A stretch of 64,000 nucleotides of DNA from Lepidonotus clava (taxonomy: Eukaryota; Annelida; Polychaeta; Phyllodocida; Polynoidae). The position numbers and the translations under genes were made by a program. The stretch covers positions 25,894,792 through 25,958,791 of the forward strand of contig OW387135.1 in NCBI GenBank assembly GCA_936440205.1, written 5' to 3'. Positions 35,396 to 45,580 of the stretch are shown piece after piece. The first letter of the stretch is position 1; the number at the start of each line of letters is the position of its first letter. A model generated the notes under the pieces. It was not told the origin of the DNA and made no database searches. It worked only from the letters and a program-made list of their open reading frames with translations.

Positions 35396-36370
35396 CGAAA
35401 ATGTCTAGCATTATAGATTTGGAAATTTGCCAGGGGCAGTGTGTCTATCTACTTACTAGTTCTTGGAACCAAATTAATATCTATGAGCATTAATTCATAG
35501 AGCCTAAACCAAAAACTAATGCGGTCTATTTTTGACTCCCTTCATCGTATGGGAGGTTAGCCCACTTAGAATCTACTCAGTAAAGACGGGAGACGACTGG
35601 GTCGTCCGGCGCCTTTTAACCTTAATCGTTCTTTCATTTGGCTCGGCCAGGTATAATATTGATACTATGTATCATGGTGGCCAATGGGCGGAGCATGTAC
35701 GGCCTCAGGTGTAATACCATTAATCACAGACCAAAAGCCACCTGGCAATGTAGGCCTATATTATCCCCTGGGAAAATAGAAATATCGTCTTGACATCCAT
35801 ACATGTGCTACATGCTTCTGAACTATGGCCATATTTTAAATTTGTTCATTTCTTATTATTTCATTTACAATTTCATCATTATTTTATTTACAATTTTTAC
35901 TAACTTTTCCCAACCTTTTACCTTCAGCTGCTGGCAGGTGAGACGGCTAGGTGACGTTATAAAGGTGAACCTGCCTCTATGGGTGCCCGGGTCAAAGGTC
36001 AACCAAGGGTCCCGAGTCTAGTGGAGAGTCAGAAAGAAGTGGTTGATTGATGCTACAACAGAAAGGCCAGCCCAAATATTTCAGGTTCACACGGACAAAG
36101 TAAAATGTTCCATTAAGCTTGGCTAATGGGAAGTTTACAATATTGTCTGTGTCTATCGTGAGAATCAAAGGAACGAGCCATTTTCTGTACATGTATTAAT
36201 GTGAAAACTTACAAAAGGTTTATAATCTGAAAAAAAAACAATTATTTTTTAATGAAAAAGGTAGGCTCTACTGTGCTTGGGATATGTGTAGGCCTACTTT
36301 TAGATAACTCTAATTCCACTTTCATATCGACCTGTCATTATTCACTGATGACAGCTCTAAAAGTGAATGT
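35396..36370. other. Intergenic, with a DR1 nuclear-receptor-type site
   Basis: GGGTCAAAGGTCA at 35989-36001 is a near-consensus DR1 (HNF4/RXR-type) site in an otherwise AT-rich stretch. No gene was recognised. Confidence 0.4.
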
Positions 36371-36560
36371 TATTAGAAACGTGTTAGGCGCCGACCCTGA
36401 ATGGCGGAGGGAGGCTGTAAAATTAATGGAAGAGCCCAGCCTTACCAACCTGCCGCCAGGGGGCGTCTCTGGTCACGTGCACGGTCACGTGTCAGGCCAG
36501 GTAGGCAGTGACGTCACAATGGGTCATTTCAGGGGTTGACTCGTGCTACCCCTGAGGGGG
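36371..36560. promoter_or_regulatory. Short CpG-rich element: CTCF-like site, twin E-boxes, CRE
   Basis: CCGCCAGGGGGCGT at 36453-36466 (plus) fits the CTCF core. Directly downstream lie GGTCACGTGC (36471-36480), GGTCACGTGT (36483-36492) and a palindromic CRE TGACGTCA (36509-36516). The dense arrangement suggests an insulator or enhancer. Confidence 0.5.
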
Positions 36561-37020
36561 GCTAAATCGAAGCGCCCCCCACCCTTGTTTCAATCTCAAA
36601 TGTCTCCAAATAAAAGTGAAACAATCCACAAATATGGCTTATTGGAGGAAAAAAGTGGAAAGGAAAAATTTAAGGTTTTCAATTTTTGATTGATGGAAGG
36701 ATTGGTGTTTTATTATCGACGCCATTTTCAAGGGTTGTAGGGTGTTCACTTATCCGTGAAGTTAGGTGGCGGTCAGAATAAGTGACTCAATGATTGGATA
36801 TAAAACTGTATTACTGTGAAAGTGAAAGGTCATAATGCAGCAAAAGCAAATGATTATATACATCTATAAACTTAACCTTGAAACCAGAGAAAGTCTTTTG
36901 GTCCTTATTCTCATTAGGGCACAAGACTAATTGAATGAAATAAAGTCACTCACACCGATACACATAACTCAATGACATAGATGAATTTCTATGGATCATT
37001 AACAGATTCGTGGAATGAAA
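36561..37020. other. Intergenic, nothing recognised
   Basis: AT-rich with no gene or repeat that I can support. Confidence 0.45.
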
Positions 37021-37270
37021 TCGGGACAACTTTTTTTTCCTGATGACACTTGGTCGTGTCAAGCACCTGTCCCTGCCAAGTTGGCAAGGTGGGACGTCGC
37101 TGACGGGTGCCAAGTTGGCAGGGAAGAGACGCAGCCAGACCCCAGACTGACCAGCGGTCAGCCAGGTTCACCTGGTGGCCGTAGGGCAGCGGCTGGACAC
37201 CTCCCGGGGGAGGGTTGACCGGTCAGGTGGGGGAGGGGCCGGCAGGTAGGTTAATAATGAACAAGGTGAC
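37021..37270. promoter_or_regulatory. GC-rich patch with shared 16-mer and GACC/GGTC palindromes
   Basis: TGGTCGTGTCAAGCAC at 37051-37066 is the inverted exact match of 23064-23079. CTGACCAGCGGTCAGCC near 37147 and TTGACCGGTCAGG near 37217 are palindromic GGTCA half-site pairs. GTTGGCA words repeat near 37079-37118. Candidate regulatory DNA. Confidence 0.4.
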
Positions 37271-38690
37271 ACTCAGATGGGGCCTAAATAGCGGCCCACC
37301 TGGGAAAAGACTGCAGTAACCATAGTCAGAGTAATCAGGTATTATAGTCAGAGACTGTGGTCACTAAAAGCACCATAATCAGATACGTACTGGATAACGT
37401 AATGGGGATAAGTAAATTTTACATAATTTTCATTGAGAAAGGAATACACTGAATAAACTTTTGGTGATAATCGTACCTGTGCGGTTCCTGTGACCAGGTC
37501 AAAAAATCAGTGATATGTCAAGAATATTGTACGATGAATGGTATTCCCAGAATTAAATCTAATGCCCTTATTTTGTTGCATAAAACTTTGCTGATATTCA
37601 TATCTGCATTTTCCAGAGAGATAACTGTTTTTTAAAATTACCAGTGAATAAAATGCATATTTTCTGATAATATGGAAATTCCAATTTCCGTTTAGTATCA
37701 CTTTCACCTTGATGGTACTTCAACGCAATGACAAACCAATAAAAACAACCCCTTTTCACTCTCAGTGGAAGGGTTGGTGGGAAGGGCGTGCGCGCGCACC
37801 TGCCTGGACCAGAATGCACTGCGGCCGGAACACCCAGCGCGCATGGGCGGGGGCTTGACCCCACTGACACGAACATAAAGGGTAATTTATTTTGCAATTG
37901 ACACTAATACATGCACGCTGACCCCAGGAAATACATTATTCAGAAATGCCCGCTTGCTCCTCTGGGGGGTTGGCCCCTAAACCCCTACTTTTGTACGGTC
38001 CTGTAATTTGGGGGCAGGTCCCTGAGAGGAGAAGTCGGCCCGAACATAATGCGTAATGGAAAAATAATAGATTAATGATATGATTGGATGTTAAAAGAAT
38101 GCAAGTCGACCAGAATGAGTCGGATATTAATTGCCCCCTCCTAGTGACAGTTCGCTCCCGTAGGTGTCGCTGTCAGTTGATCGGGGAACTCCGGGGCTTC
38201 CCAGGGAGAGGGTTTAATTGTCAGTTCATTTGTCAAATTAAGTACATGTATCTATAGCTTTTTACACCAGAGCTTATCTATAAATGAAGCATAGGTAATT
38301 AAAACTATACACTAATGATATGAAAAAATGATTTTTAGCTCCTCGGACGACGGTGAACTGTAATTTTATAGGAATATCTCGTAAATTTATAACTTCTATT
38401 AATGTCCATAGAAGTTTATTTTCAGTGGACATATATAGAACACACTTGGCATAGTTAGTATGTAGAACTTATAAAACAACTCTATAGGCAACTCCAACAT
38501 TTAAAATGCCTCGTAAGACCAACACTTCTTAAGCTGTAAACAACTGTAAAGTTGTCACAATAAATATTAGATTACAACACAAGTTGATACTTGGCATGTT
38601 TATGTTGTTCTTCCTAGATGGTATTCTTAACGATAGTCCCCCTTCATATAAATTTGCTTAATGTTTTGTACTTTTTTTTATTAACCCTCC
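37271..38690. other. Intergenic, with a small GC-rich patch at 37770-37860
   Basis: The GC patch includes GCGCGCGCACC and CGCGCATGGGCGGGGG. The rest is AT-rich. No gene was seen. Confidence 0.4.
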
Positions 38691-38699
38691 TAGTTACGG

Positions 38700-38863
38700 T
38701 ATTTCCAGACCCCTCACCCCCCCACCCCCCCTTTTGGTGGACCCCTAAACCATGAAAAGATGAGAAAATGTAATGCGTGATTGCATGCAGTTCTAGTAAT
38801 TAGCCCTTATGCTGACCCCCCCCCCTCCTCCCTCCCCTTGCGAAAATCCTGTATCCGCCCCTG
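38700..38863. mobile_element. MITE fragment, CAGGGGCGGAT family (right end)
   Basis: It ends in AAAATCCTGTATCCGCCCCTG, matching the right end of the 40.4-kb copy, and has the family's poly(C)-rich interior. A matching left end was not found, so the left limit is approximate. Confidence 0.4.
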
Positions 38864-39290
38864 GAGATTCCTTACAATTTCGCAAGTAAACTAAATTGGC
38901 TCATTGAATATAGCTTATGGGCTGGGACACTCTCCCAGAAAGTATACTTCTCTTCATATTATCTATTCGCTGTATATAAAGTAAAGAAAATACATGGCTT
39001 CTATAAGCAATCTGTTCTGTTAGGAATATACAGTGATCACAGTTGAAATGTCTGTACGGCCACCACCTCATCACAACATTTGTTGCGTCATGAATATCGT
39101 GATACTGTAGAAAATTAGCCAGATAAGTAGGCTACAGCTCGTATGCTGTTTCACATTCTAAAGCGAAGTGACTTTTTTAACACAACGACTCAGTTAATTA
39201 TTCCATTCATAGTTCTGCTTTCATTTAACATGACTTATGTCGGTTTCCAGAGAACAAAATGTAATTTAACAAGACATCAAAACGTAAAAG
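38864..39290. other. AT-rich, nothing recognised
   Basis: No gene or motif cluster was seen between the MITE fragment and the next island. Confidence 0.45.
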
Positions 39291-39840
39291 TCATTAGCCA
39301 CATTAAAAAGCGGCCGCTCTGAAGAGAACACATCAATCTTTCATTAATTTCTCCCGATAATTAGCTATGATTTTCATGGTACGCTTCGTCGAACACTCAG
39401 CCCCCGCCTTCCAATGAGGCGAAATTTGAAAAGCCCTCGGAGCTAGCTGATGTTTGGCTATTAATGACCAATTTTCATTAGGCTGTTTGCTGTGCGCCGA
39501 GTACCCGGATGGAGCCTTCGCCGCAGACGACATTCGGCTCGGTCCTCACTGCGCATGCTCCCGCGCGGGCGCGTTGTGGCGCATAGAAAGCGTCTCATTA
39601 GGTTGTTGTGGGAATTCTCCCGCCCTCTTAATTCCCGGCGATGGAGGGCAAACTAGCCGACAGGGAATAGCCGGAATATGGTGGAAGGGGGCGAAAATCT
39701 GGTCTTTATGTAGCCTCACTCGGCGGGCGCCTTTGAAACGTTTGTTTTGCCCGGCAGCGACGTTGGAGATGAATGGACGCTGGCTGCCATTTAGTATTCG
39801 GCGCAGGAAGTAGCCGCGCAACGACTTGGTGCTAAATGCC
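39291..39840. promoter_or_regulatory. Composite island: AT-rich homeodomain words plus CpG-rich part with AATGTCGTCTGC
   Basis: The left half has TTTCATTAATTTCTCCCGAT, GGCTATTAATGACC and TTTTCATTAGGC. The right half is CpG-rich, with GCAGACGACATT at 39523-39534 (the 12-mer on the minus strand) and NRF1-like ACTGCGCATGCTC near 39548. The CTCATTAGG / TTAATTCCCGG / CTCCCGCC words continue to about 39640. Frames open on both strands reflect composition. This has the texture of a conserved developmental enhancer. Confidence 0.5.
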
Positions 39841-40399
39841 GATCACATCAGGACATAAAACGCCGTATTTAGGTTGTCAATCCTAGGCCTCATGCCCTGA
39901 TATCGTATAGGTCCCTGGAAATGGGAGAAATGCATGATAAACTCACTTAAAGACAAAATGGTAATGAATTTATTGAGAATTTAACCACCTAGAACATTGC
40001 CTTATCGCCCGGCTCCCGAAAGAAGTCATGTACAAGAATGCAGCGGTTAACAATTTCTAGATTTTCTCCTTCTATAAGTAAGTCTAAAAAGCCTATATCA
40101 TATTAAAACTTAATGCAGCTGTGTGGCATAACCTTCTTAAAGAGACAGTATAAGAAGGTTTATGGTAAAGGACATATAGATCTTTTAAATTGATGAACTC
40201 TAGATTGTAAGAAACACGTCCTATACCAATAGTGAAAGGATGGACAACCCTGTGTATACAATCAGACCAGCTAATTACAGAAATGCAACATCCACACGTG
40301 ACTAAGTCCAAAGAAGTTATATGCGAAATCAATTGAACATTAAGAAAGTGGTACTTCTTCAATGCCTGCATAAACAAGTCGATATTTTGGGTTTGGACC
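39841..40399. other. AT-rich, nothing recognised
   Basis: No gene or structured repeat was seen. Confidence 0.45.
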
Positions 40400-40404
40400 C
40401 ATCT

Positions 40405-40550
40405 CAGGGACGGATTTAGAAGGGGGCGCATGGGGCGCGTGCCCCCTTTTTTGGACCAAATTTCGAAAACTCAAGACCTTGGAGGGGTGGCCGGGACCCT
40501 TTTAAATATGTGCGCCCCCCCCCTTTCTAAAATTTCTGGATCCGCCCCTG
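40405..40550. mobile_element. Intact-looking MITE, 146 bp, CAGGGGCGGAT-type ends, CATCT duplication
   Basis: The left end CAGGGACGGATTTAGA and the right end TTTCTGGATCCGCCCCTG form a terminal inverted repeat. The element is flanked by a perfect 5-bp direct repeat CATCT (40400-40404 and 40551-40555). The interior carries the G-rich/C-rich arms GGGGGCGC and GCGCCCCCCCCC. A hAT-like origin is possible from the ends, but a 5-bp duplication is not the usual 8 bp, so the superfamily is left open. Relatives lie at 38.8 and 44.3 kb. Confidence 0.7.
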
Positions 40551-40555
40551 CATCT

Positions 40556-40740
40556 GATCCACATAAGCGTACCGTTAGGACGGGTACCGCACTACACCCC
40601 GTCCGACGAGTGGGGGCGCTGATGGGCGCCGGAAGTTGTATATTAGATATGGGGGCTGAGTGATGAGACGAGAGACATGGGAATTAGAGCCACACCAGCG
40701 AGACTAATGTCGACGTCGACAGCGCCCTCTCCAGCGACCA
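40556..40740. promoter_or_regulatory. CpG-rich patch with CTCF-like site
   Basis: Short CpG-rich stretch (GGGCGCTGATGGGCGCCGGAAG near 40614). AGCGCCCTCTCCAG at 40721-40734 is a minus-strand CTCF-like word (CTGGAGAGGGCGCT), one base off the core. Confidence 0.35.
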
Positions 40741-41309
40741 CTAAAACTGCATGTCGGGGACGCGGGGACGGTCTATATTCATCACCTCACACACCCCTAG
40801 TGGCCAGAGTACATATGATGGCGGATCCTCACAACAGGTTTTTATCCTGGCTGGATTTTTTTCCTGGGGGCGTGAAAAAATCGTAAGAGTTCTATGACAT
40901 GGTTGATTCGTGATTGGGCACAAGCCTATACTTGAAAGGGGCCTTCCATGGGCCTTCCATTAAGCACGTAACCATCTTCTCAAAGATGTCAGACCCTCCC
41001 TCTTCTCGCACCCATCTTGGGGTAAAGTACACATTGAATTTGAAAATGAAAAAATGTCACACACACACCCCCCTCCCGCTTTCAATGCGTATACATACTT
41101 GAATAACTTAAAACCATTAACTATACATGTATTTTTCAGTGTATGCCTGAAGGTAATGTGTCAAGGCCAATGAAACTAAGCTTGACTATAACAGAAATGG
41201 AAAGTATCTATTTAACTACCAGCAACCATAAACAGATTCTCTGTATCAAATAAATGTTCAGTATTTCATCTATTTTTCGTAAAACACAAAATCCGGACAG
41301 GAACCCAAG
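40741..41309. other. Intergenic, nothing recognised
   Basis: Contains a small tandem duplication GGCCTTCCATGGGCCTTCCAT near 40939. No gene was seen. Confidence 0.4.
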
Positions 41310-41480
41310 TGCCCCCCTAACGCACTTACTACCACCAGGGGACGCTGGCCCCGCGTCCCATTAACGTCCTGATCCCGACCCGTTACTAGGGGAACCATCA
41401 GGGTCTCAGCTCCCTCCAGGGTCAGCGACGCGTGACGTCCACCTCTCCAGCCTCACTCCGTCCACATGCTTTGGACACTG
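41310..41480. promoter_or_regulatory. GC-rich patch with CTCF-like site
   Basis: CCACCAGGGGACGC at 41332-41345 (plus) is one base off the CTCF core. The patch also holds ACGCGTGACGTCCACC near 41429. AT-rich DNA lies on both sides. Confidence 0.4.
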
Positions 41481-42230
41481 TCCCCTCTTTAATTCAGTTT
41501 TAAAAAAGAGGAAGAATGCAGCGGGAAATCTGCAGATTCAATTCTCCCAACCTCAGATAGCCTATTTCTTGAGGTTTACCTGCAGGTTAGCCTAAATCAG
41601 GATACATGCTGGGACATATGTCGACAAGTCACAAGGCTTAAGTATAGAAATGCACAGTAATGCGGGATAATCTGTGGTTCAACAAGCTGAAAAATTATTC
41701 TTCAATACTTTTAAATTCATATCTATTATACATTTATATATTTATCAAGTTTATTTTAGAATTCACTTATTATAAAAATGTATTAAACAAACAATTGTTC
41801 ATTTTCTATAGTTTTTCTAGGGATTTTGTCAACAAAATCAGTCCAATTTAGCCTGCAGGTGCTTAAAAATACAGTAATTCAGCTATCCGTGAAAGGATGA
41901 ATTGGGCCCTTCACTACACCATTGAACATTCTTGAGAAAATTGTTGGGCAATCTGTTGAAAAGTATTTTCAAAGTATCTATAACCCACTGAATCAACGCC
42001 AAAAATATTATCATAAGAATATCAATTTAGAGGATTGAAGGTATCCATATTTCTGAGTTATCGCTGTCAGCAAACATTCTGTTTTTATTGTTGGTAGATT
42101 GCTTTTCACCTCATCCTTTGATATCTTAGTGCTTCAACCTTGTGAATCATTCAGCAATTATTCCTGTTCGGAATATGGACCGGCCGCTTTAGTCACAAGA
42201 TTAATCATGATTGAAGACGTTTGCCATTTT
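41481..42230. other. AT-rich, nothing recognised
   Basis: Strongly AT-rich, with no gene-like frame beyond low-complexity chance ORFs. Confidence 0.45.
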
Positions 42231-42660
42231 TGTCAGGCGTAAAGGTCAGTGTGCCGCGTTACGCGCGCTCCGACGCGGCAGGCGGCGCGGCCCACGCGCG
42301 GTAGGCGGGCGGCGCGGTGCCGCGCGCTGACGGCGCCGCCTGCTGCCGCGCCGCAGGAGGTGATTGTGATTCAAAGCCTGAAACAATTCGCTTTTAATTA
42401 ATAGCCATTTAATGTGCTTGGCGGGCCAGGCCTTGGTGGGGTCTGCGGGGAGAGATAATGAGAGCGGTCCGCGCCGGCCACAGGGGACCCGTGTGACTGG
42501 CCGGTAGGCGGCCATATTTCACCGCGCGCCCCGCGCCGACACAATGTGGTCAGCGCGCTGTGAAACTAACGCGCGCCGCGCCATCTGGGCCGCGCGCCGC
42601 GTCCGCGCCGGGCGACGCGTTAAATCAGCCTTACGCGTAGGCGGCACTTGTCAAAGGGCA
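42231..42660. promoter_or_regulatory. Strong CpG island with AT-rich core
   Basis: Very high CpG density (GCGCGG/GGCGCG runs) flanks an AT-rich core at about 42370-42415 (GAAACAATTCGCTTTTAATT, ATAGCCATTTAATGTGC). Bipartite islands with a TAAT-type core are typical of developmental promoters and enhancers. No protein-like frame was found; the Arg/Ala/Pro-rich minus frame is compositional. Confidence 0.55.
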
Positions 42661-43540
42661 AACCCACTCAGAATGTAGAAGACCTATGTGCATTTCTTTA
42701 ATCAAACATTGTAGCCCATTGATGCAAGTGTGATAAGGAATGCAAATAAATCCTTAAGGCAGTCAGGAATTTTGGGTGCGAAGGTGCAAACGCCATGAAT
42801 AACTCTCAAGGCGATGATAAGCATCCAGACATATTTCTTAAATGTAACCTATACGTGTTTGGATAACGTTGCTAGATCATATACTCACTGAAATGCGCTG
42901 GAGAAAAACTATGGTCACAACGTGCGCACTGAATGGCTCATGTAGACTACCAAAAGTGGAGCAGGACGTATTTTAGTAAAAATGGCATTGGACTTGGTGT
43001 TTTTGCATTATGTAAAATAGCAGAAAAAGCTATATTGAATAACACTAACATATAATTTAATTCGTTTTTCTTTACTCTCCGTGCATGAAACTGAATTCCA
43101 ATCCATATACTTGTTCAATCAGACATGTACACTGATGACCTTCCATCGGGGTTGGTTGCCATGGCTTGAAAATGGAGTAAAGGGACCTAGAACCAGCGCA
43201 GTTTACTCTGTTAAACGATTAGGTGTATGTTCCCGTATTATGACGTCTAAATAGCGATAAGGTTGGGTTGTCTATGAAGTAGTTTGTGCGTCAGAGTAAA
43301 GCTTTTCAGAAACCGGTGATAAGGGCCAAGGGATACGTATCTATAGGTATGAATATGAGAAACATAACCTAAATTACATCGATCAAATAGGCTTAAGTTA
43401 TAGATAGTGGTCCAGACAGACACGTCTGACAAATTTGAAACATACATAGGGGGAATGTGGGTTATACCTATTCGTTTTCCTATTCAAATGCACATGTCTA
43501 GTGTAACCACTTGTACGTAGACTAAAACTCCGCCGTTCGA
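42661..43540. other. AT-rich gap between CpG-rich blocks
   Basis: No gene or structured repeat was recognised. Confidence 0.45.
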
Positions 43541-44120
43541 CCTGTAAGTCAAGACGACATGGGGGCATTAACTTCCATCACAAGTCGACGCTCGTCTCAG
43601 CCTCATACGTCATGCGACTTCCGCTTCCGCCGGCCCCGCGGCGCCGCCTGGAGGAGGCTGACAGAGGAGACGGCGGTCGGGGGGCAGGCCCGCAGTGCAC
43701 ACGCGCTTCCTGGGGGGCGGCCATGGGGGCTGACCAGTGGGGGGCGATAACCACTCCAGGCACTCAGCACTACACACCACCTCTCGCCTCGCCCCCAATC
43801 CATCTTACCCTCCCTCGCAAACGCAATCATATCTGCGCATGTCCATTTGGCCCTTCGCCTGACCCGGATGTGGCTCGCGAGACACGAGTTCCGCACTCGA
43901 GGCGCGCCCTGCCTTCTGATTGGCTGAGCGCCGCTGATGGATATACCAAGGTGCCATCTGGTGGTCAAAGATTGACTTTGATCACTGTGATCACGTGACG
44001 TATCACGTGAGAGGAGGTGCGCGCGCCGCGTGATATTGCCAGATACCAGCTCTTGGATCCCGGAGGACGCCGGGAGGTGACACTGTCACAGGCACATCTC
44101 TCAAAGTTGTACTCAGGTTG
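43541..44120. promoter_or_regulatory. CpG-rich block with CRE, ETS, E-box and CTCF-like sites
   Basis: Motifs in order are CATGTCGTCTTG on the minus strand near 43550 (variant of the 12-mer), ACGTCATGCGACTTCCGCTT near 43608 (CRE-like plus ETS-like), a minus-strand CTCF-like site at 43951-43964 (CCACCAGATGGCAC), and two E-boxes ATCACGTGACG (43990-44000) and ATCACGTGA (44002-44010). Open frames in at least four phases across 43.56-44.0 kb show that the frames are compositional. Confidence 0.5.
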
Positions 44121-44248
44121 ACCTTGAGTGGCCCCCACACCGCCTGGAAACAATTATACTCGAACATTAATTAGATAGTATGTGTAACTGATGTCCAATT
44201 TACGTATTGGGAATAACTAGACATATATTGCGATATTCCTCCTCGGTA

Positions 44249-44478
44249 AGTGGCGGATCAAGAGATCTTTAAAAAAAAAAAGGTGGGGGGGGGGGGGGGC
44301 TTATGTAAGAATTTCTGCCGGACGCTCTGATGTCCGAGAATTTTACAAAATAAAATGTAATTGGCCAAGATTATCAATCCTTTATCCGGTTCTGGTAATA
44401 TATGCCTAAATCACTGTAAGTAACTTGTTGTTAGTTTATATCCTTAATTAGCCCCCCGCCCCTCCCAATCCGCCGCTG
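44249..44478. mobile_element. MITE, GTGGCGGATC-type ends, ~230 bp
   Basis: The left end AAGTGGCGGATCAAGAGATC and the right end CCAATCCGCCGCTG are inverted relatives of the 40.4-kb copy. A poly(A)/poly(G) stretch sits near the left end and C-rich DNA near the right. No target duplication was identified. It sits between two CpG-rich blocks. Confidence 0.5.
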
Positions 44479-44539
44479 ACTAATAAAAGCCCACCGAAAC
44501 AGCCCTGCAACTGAATCTCTCTTTCCCATTTCAACTCTC

Positions 44540-45120
44540 TATTATTGTCCTTGCATCTTCCATCTGAGAAAGTGACTCAAGAGGCTGTCACTCTTCTAGC
44601 GCGGGGCTTTATTGGCGAGCAGTGTCGTCTGTCAAGCGCAAGATTGAAACATTCGCGGGGTCGGGATGTCGGGTGGCCGCTGACCGCTGAGAAGAGGTGG
44701 ACTTTGGGGGTCAGTGCGGGAGAATGGGGCCGACGACTGGCCGCGACACGCTACACCGAGTGACCGATGGCGGCCCTCCGCTCACGCCCCGCGCTTTTCC
44801 AGAAGCAGACGACATTGACAACATTCACAATAAGTGGCCCTTATACCTATGGCCCGCCCTCCGCCTGTTGTCTCCTTCTACCCCCGCCCTCCCCCTACTC
44901 AACCACCAGCGCCCTGCCCGGCGACTTCTCGATTAAAAGACAAATTATAGTCGGCCATCTTAAGATGGGAGGGGCGGCGACGAGGGTCACTCTCAATGGG
45001 CCGGCATTGATTTACAACCGGCCAACAAAGGTGCGACACCAGAGGAAGTCCTTCCGGTAGTCACCTCAGCGCCCCCTGGTAGCAAAGGCAGCGCACATCA
45101 ATCTCCAAGCGGAGATTAGA
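44540..45120. promoter_or_regulatory. CpG-rich block with AATGTCGTCTGC and CTCF-like site
   Basis: It carries AGTGTCGTCTGT at 44621-44632 (one-sided variant), YY1-like CCGATGGCGGCC near 44763, GCAGACGACATT at 44805-44816 (the 12-mer on the minus strand), and CTACCAGGGGGCGCT on the minus strand at 45068-45082, a strong CTCF-core match. No convincing protein frame is present. Confidence 0.55.
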
Positions 45121-45580
45121 TCCTGAAAAAAAAGAAGTGGCCGGGAGTTGATCCCCATTAGGCGTGGGTCAGCCGGACAAGCGCGCGTCACGATAAAGAC
45201 GCGCCCATAAATCATGACGTCACGGCACTTGCGCGGTCACGTGATCCAATCGACGCCATCTTGGCCGGGACGCTCACCTTGCTGCCGTCTGCATTAATTT
45301 GATGGCGCGTCGGTCGGCTCGCATTGTACCCAGCTGACCCCGGGTTAATGGAAGCTGGGATTTTGGTAGGATTCATCAAGAGAAAATGTCACTGGCTCTG
45401 ATCGAGTCGGTCGTGATATAAAGAGTGAATCAGTCGGTGTTGGCTGCGCCCTCCCCACGCGTCTGTAAAGTTGTTAGGAGGCCCCCCAGTCGGCGTGGTT
45501 TATGATGACATCGGCATAATGGTGGTCTGTGCCGAGATAGAATCCCGAACAGACAGGGCCGCGGTAAAACCGGGCCAAAT
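45121..45580. promoter_or_regulatory. CpG-rich block with CRE / USF / CCAAT / YY1 cluster
   Basis: Within about 50 bases lie palindromic CRE TGACGTCA (45215-45222), USF-like GTCACGTGAT (45236-45245), CCAAT (45246-45250) and YY1-like GCCATCTTGGCC (45255-45266). The YY1 word on the minus strand reads AAGATGGCG and is followed by AAGGTGAGC, reminiscent of a start codon region and splice donor, but no protein frame supports a gene. Candidate promoter, orientation uncertain. Confidence 0.5.

Noticed and set aside
43559-43998. Several long GC-rich frames (up to 128 codons) on both strands
   Set aside because: At least four phases are open at once, rich in Arg/Pro/Ala, without any recognisable domain. 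This is typical of CpG islands.
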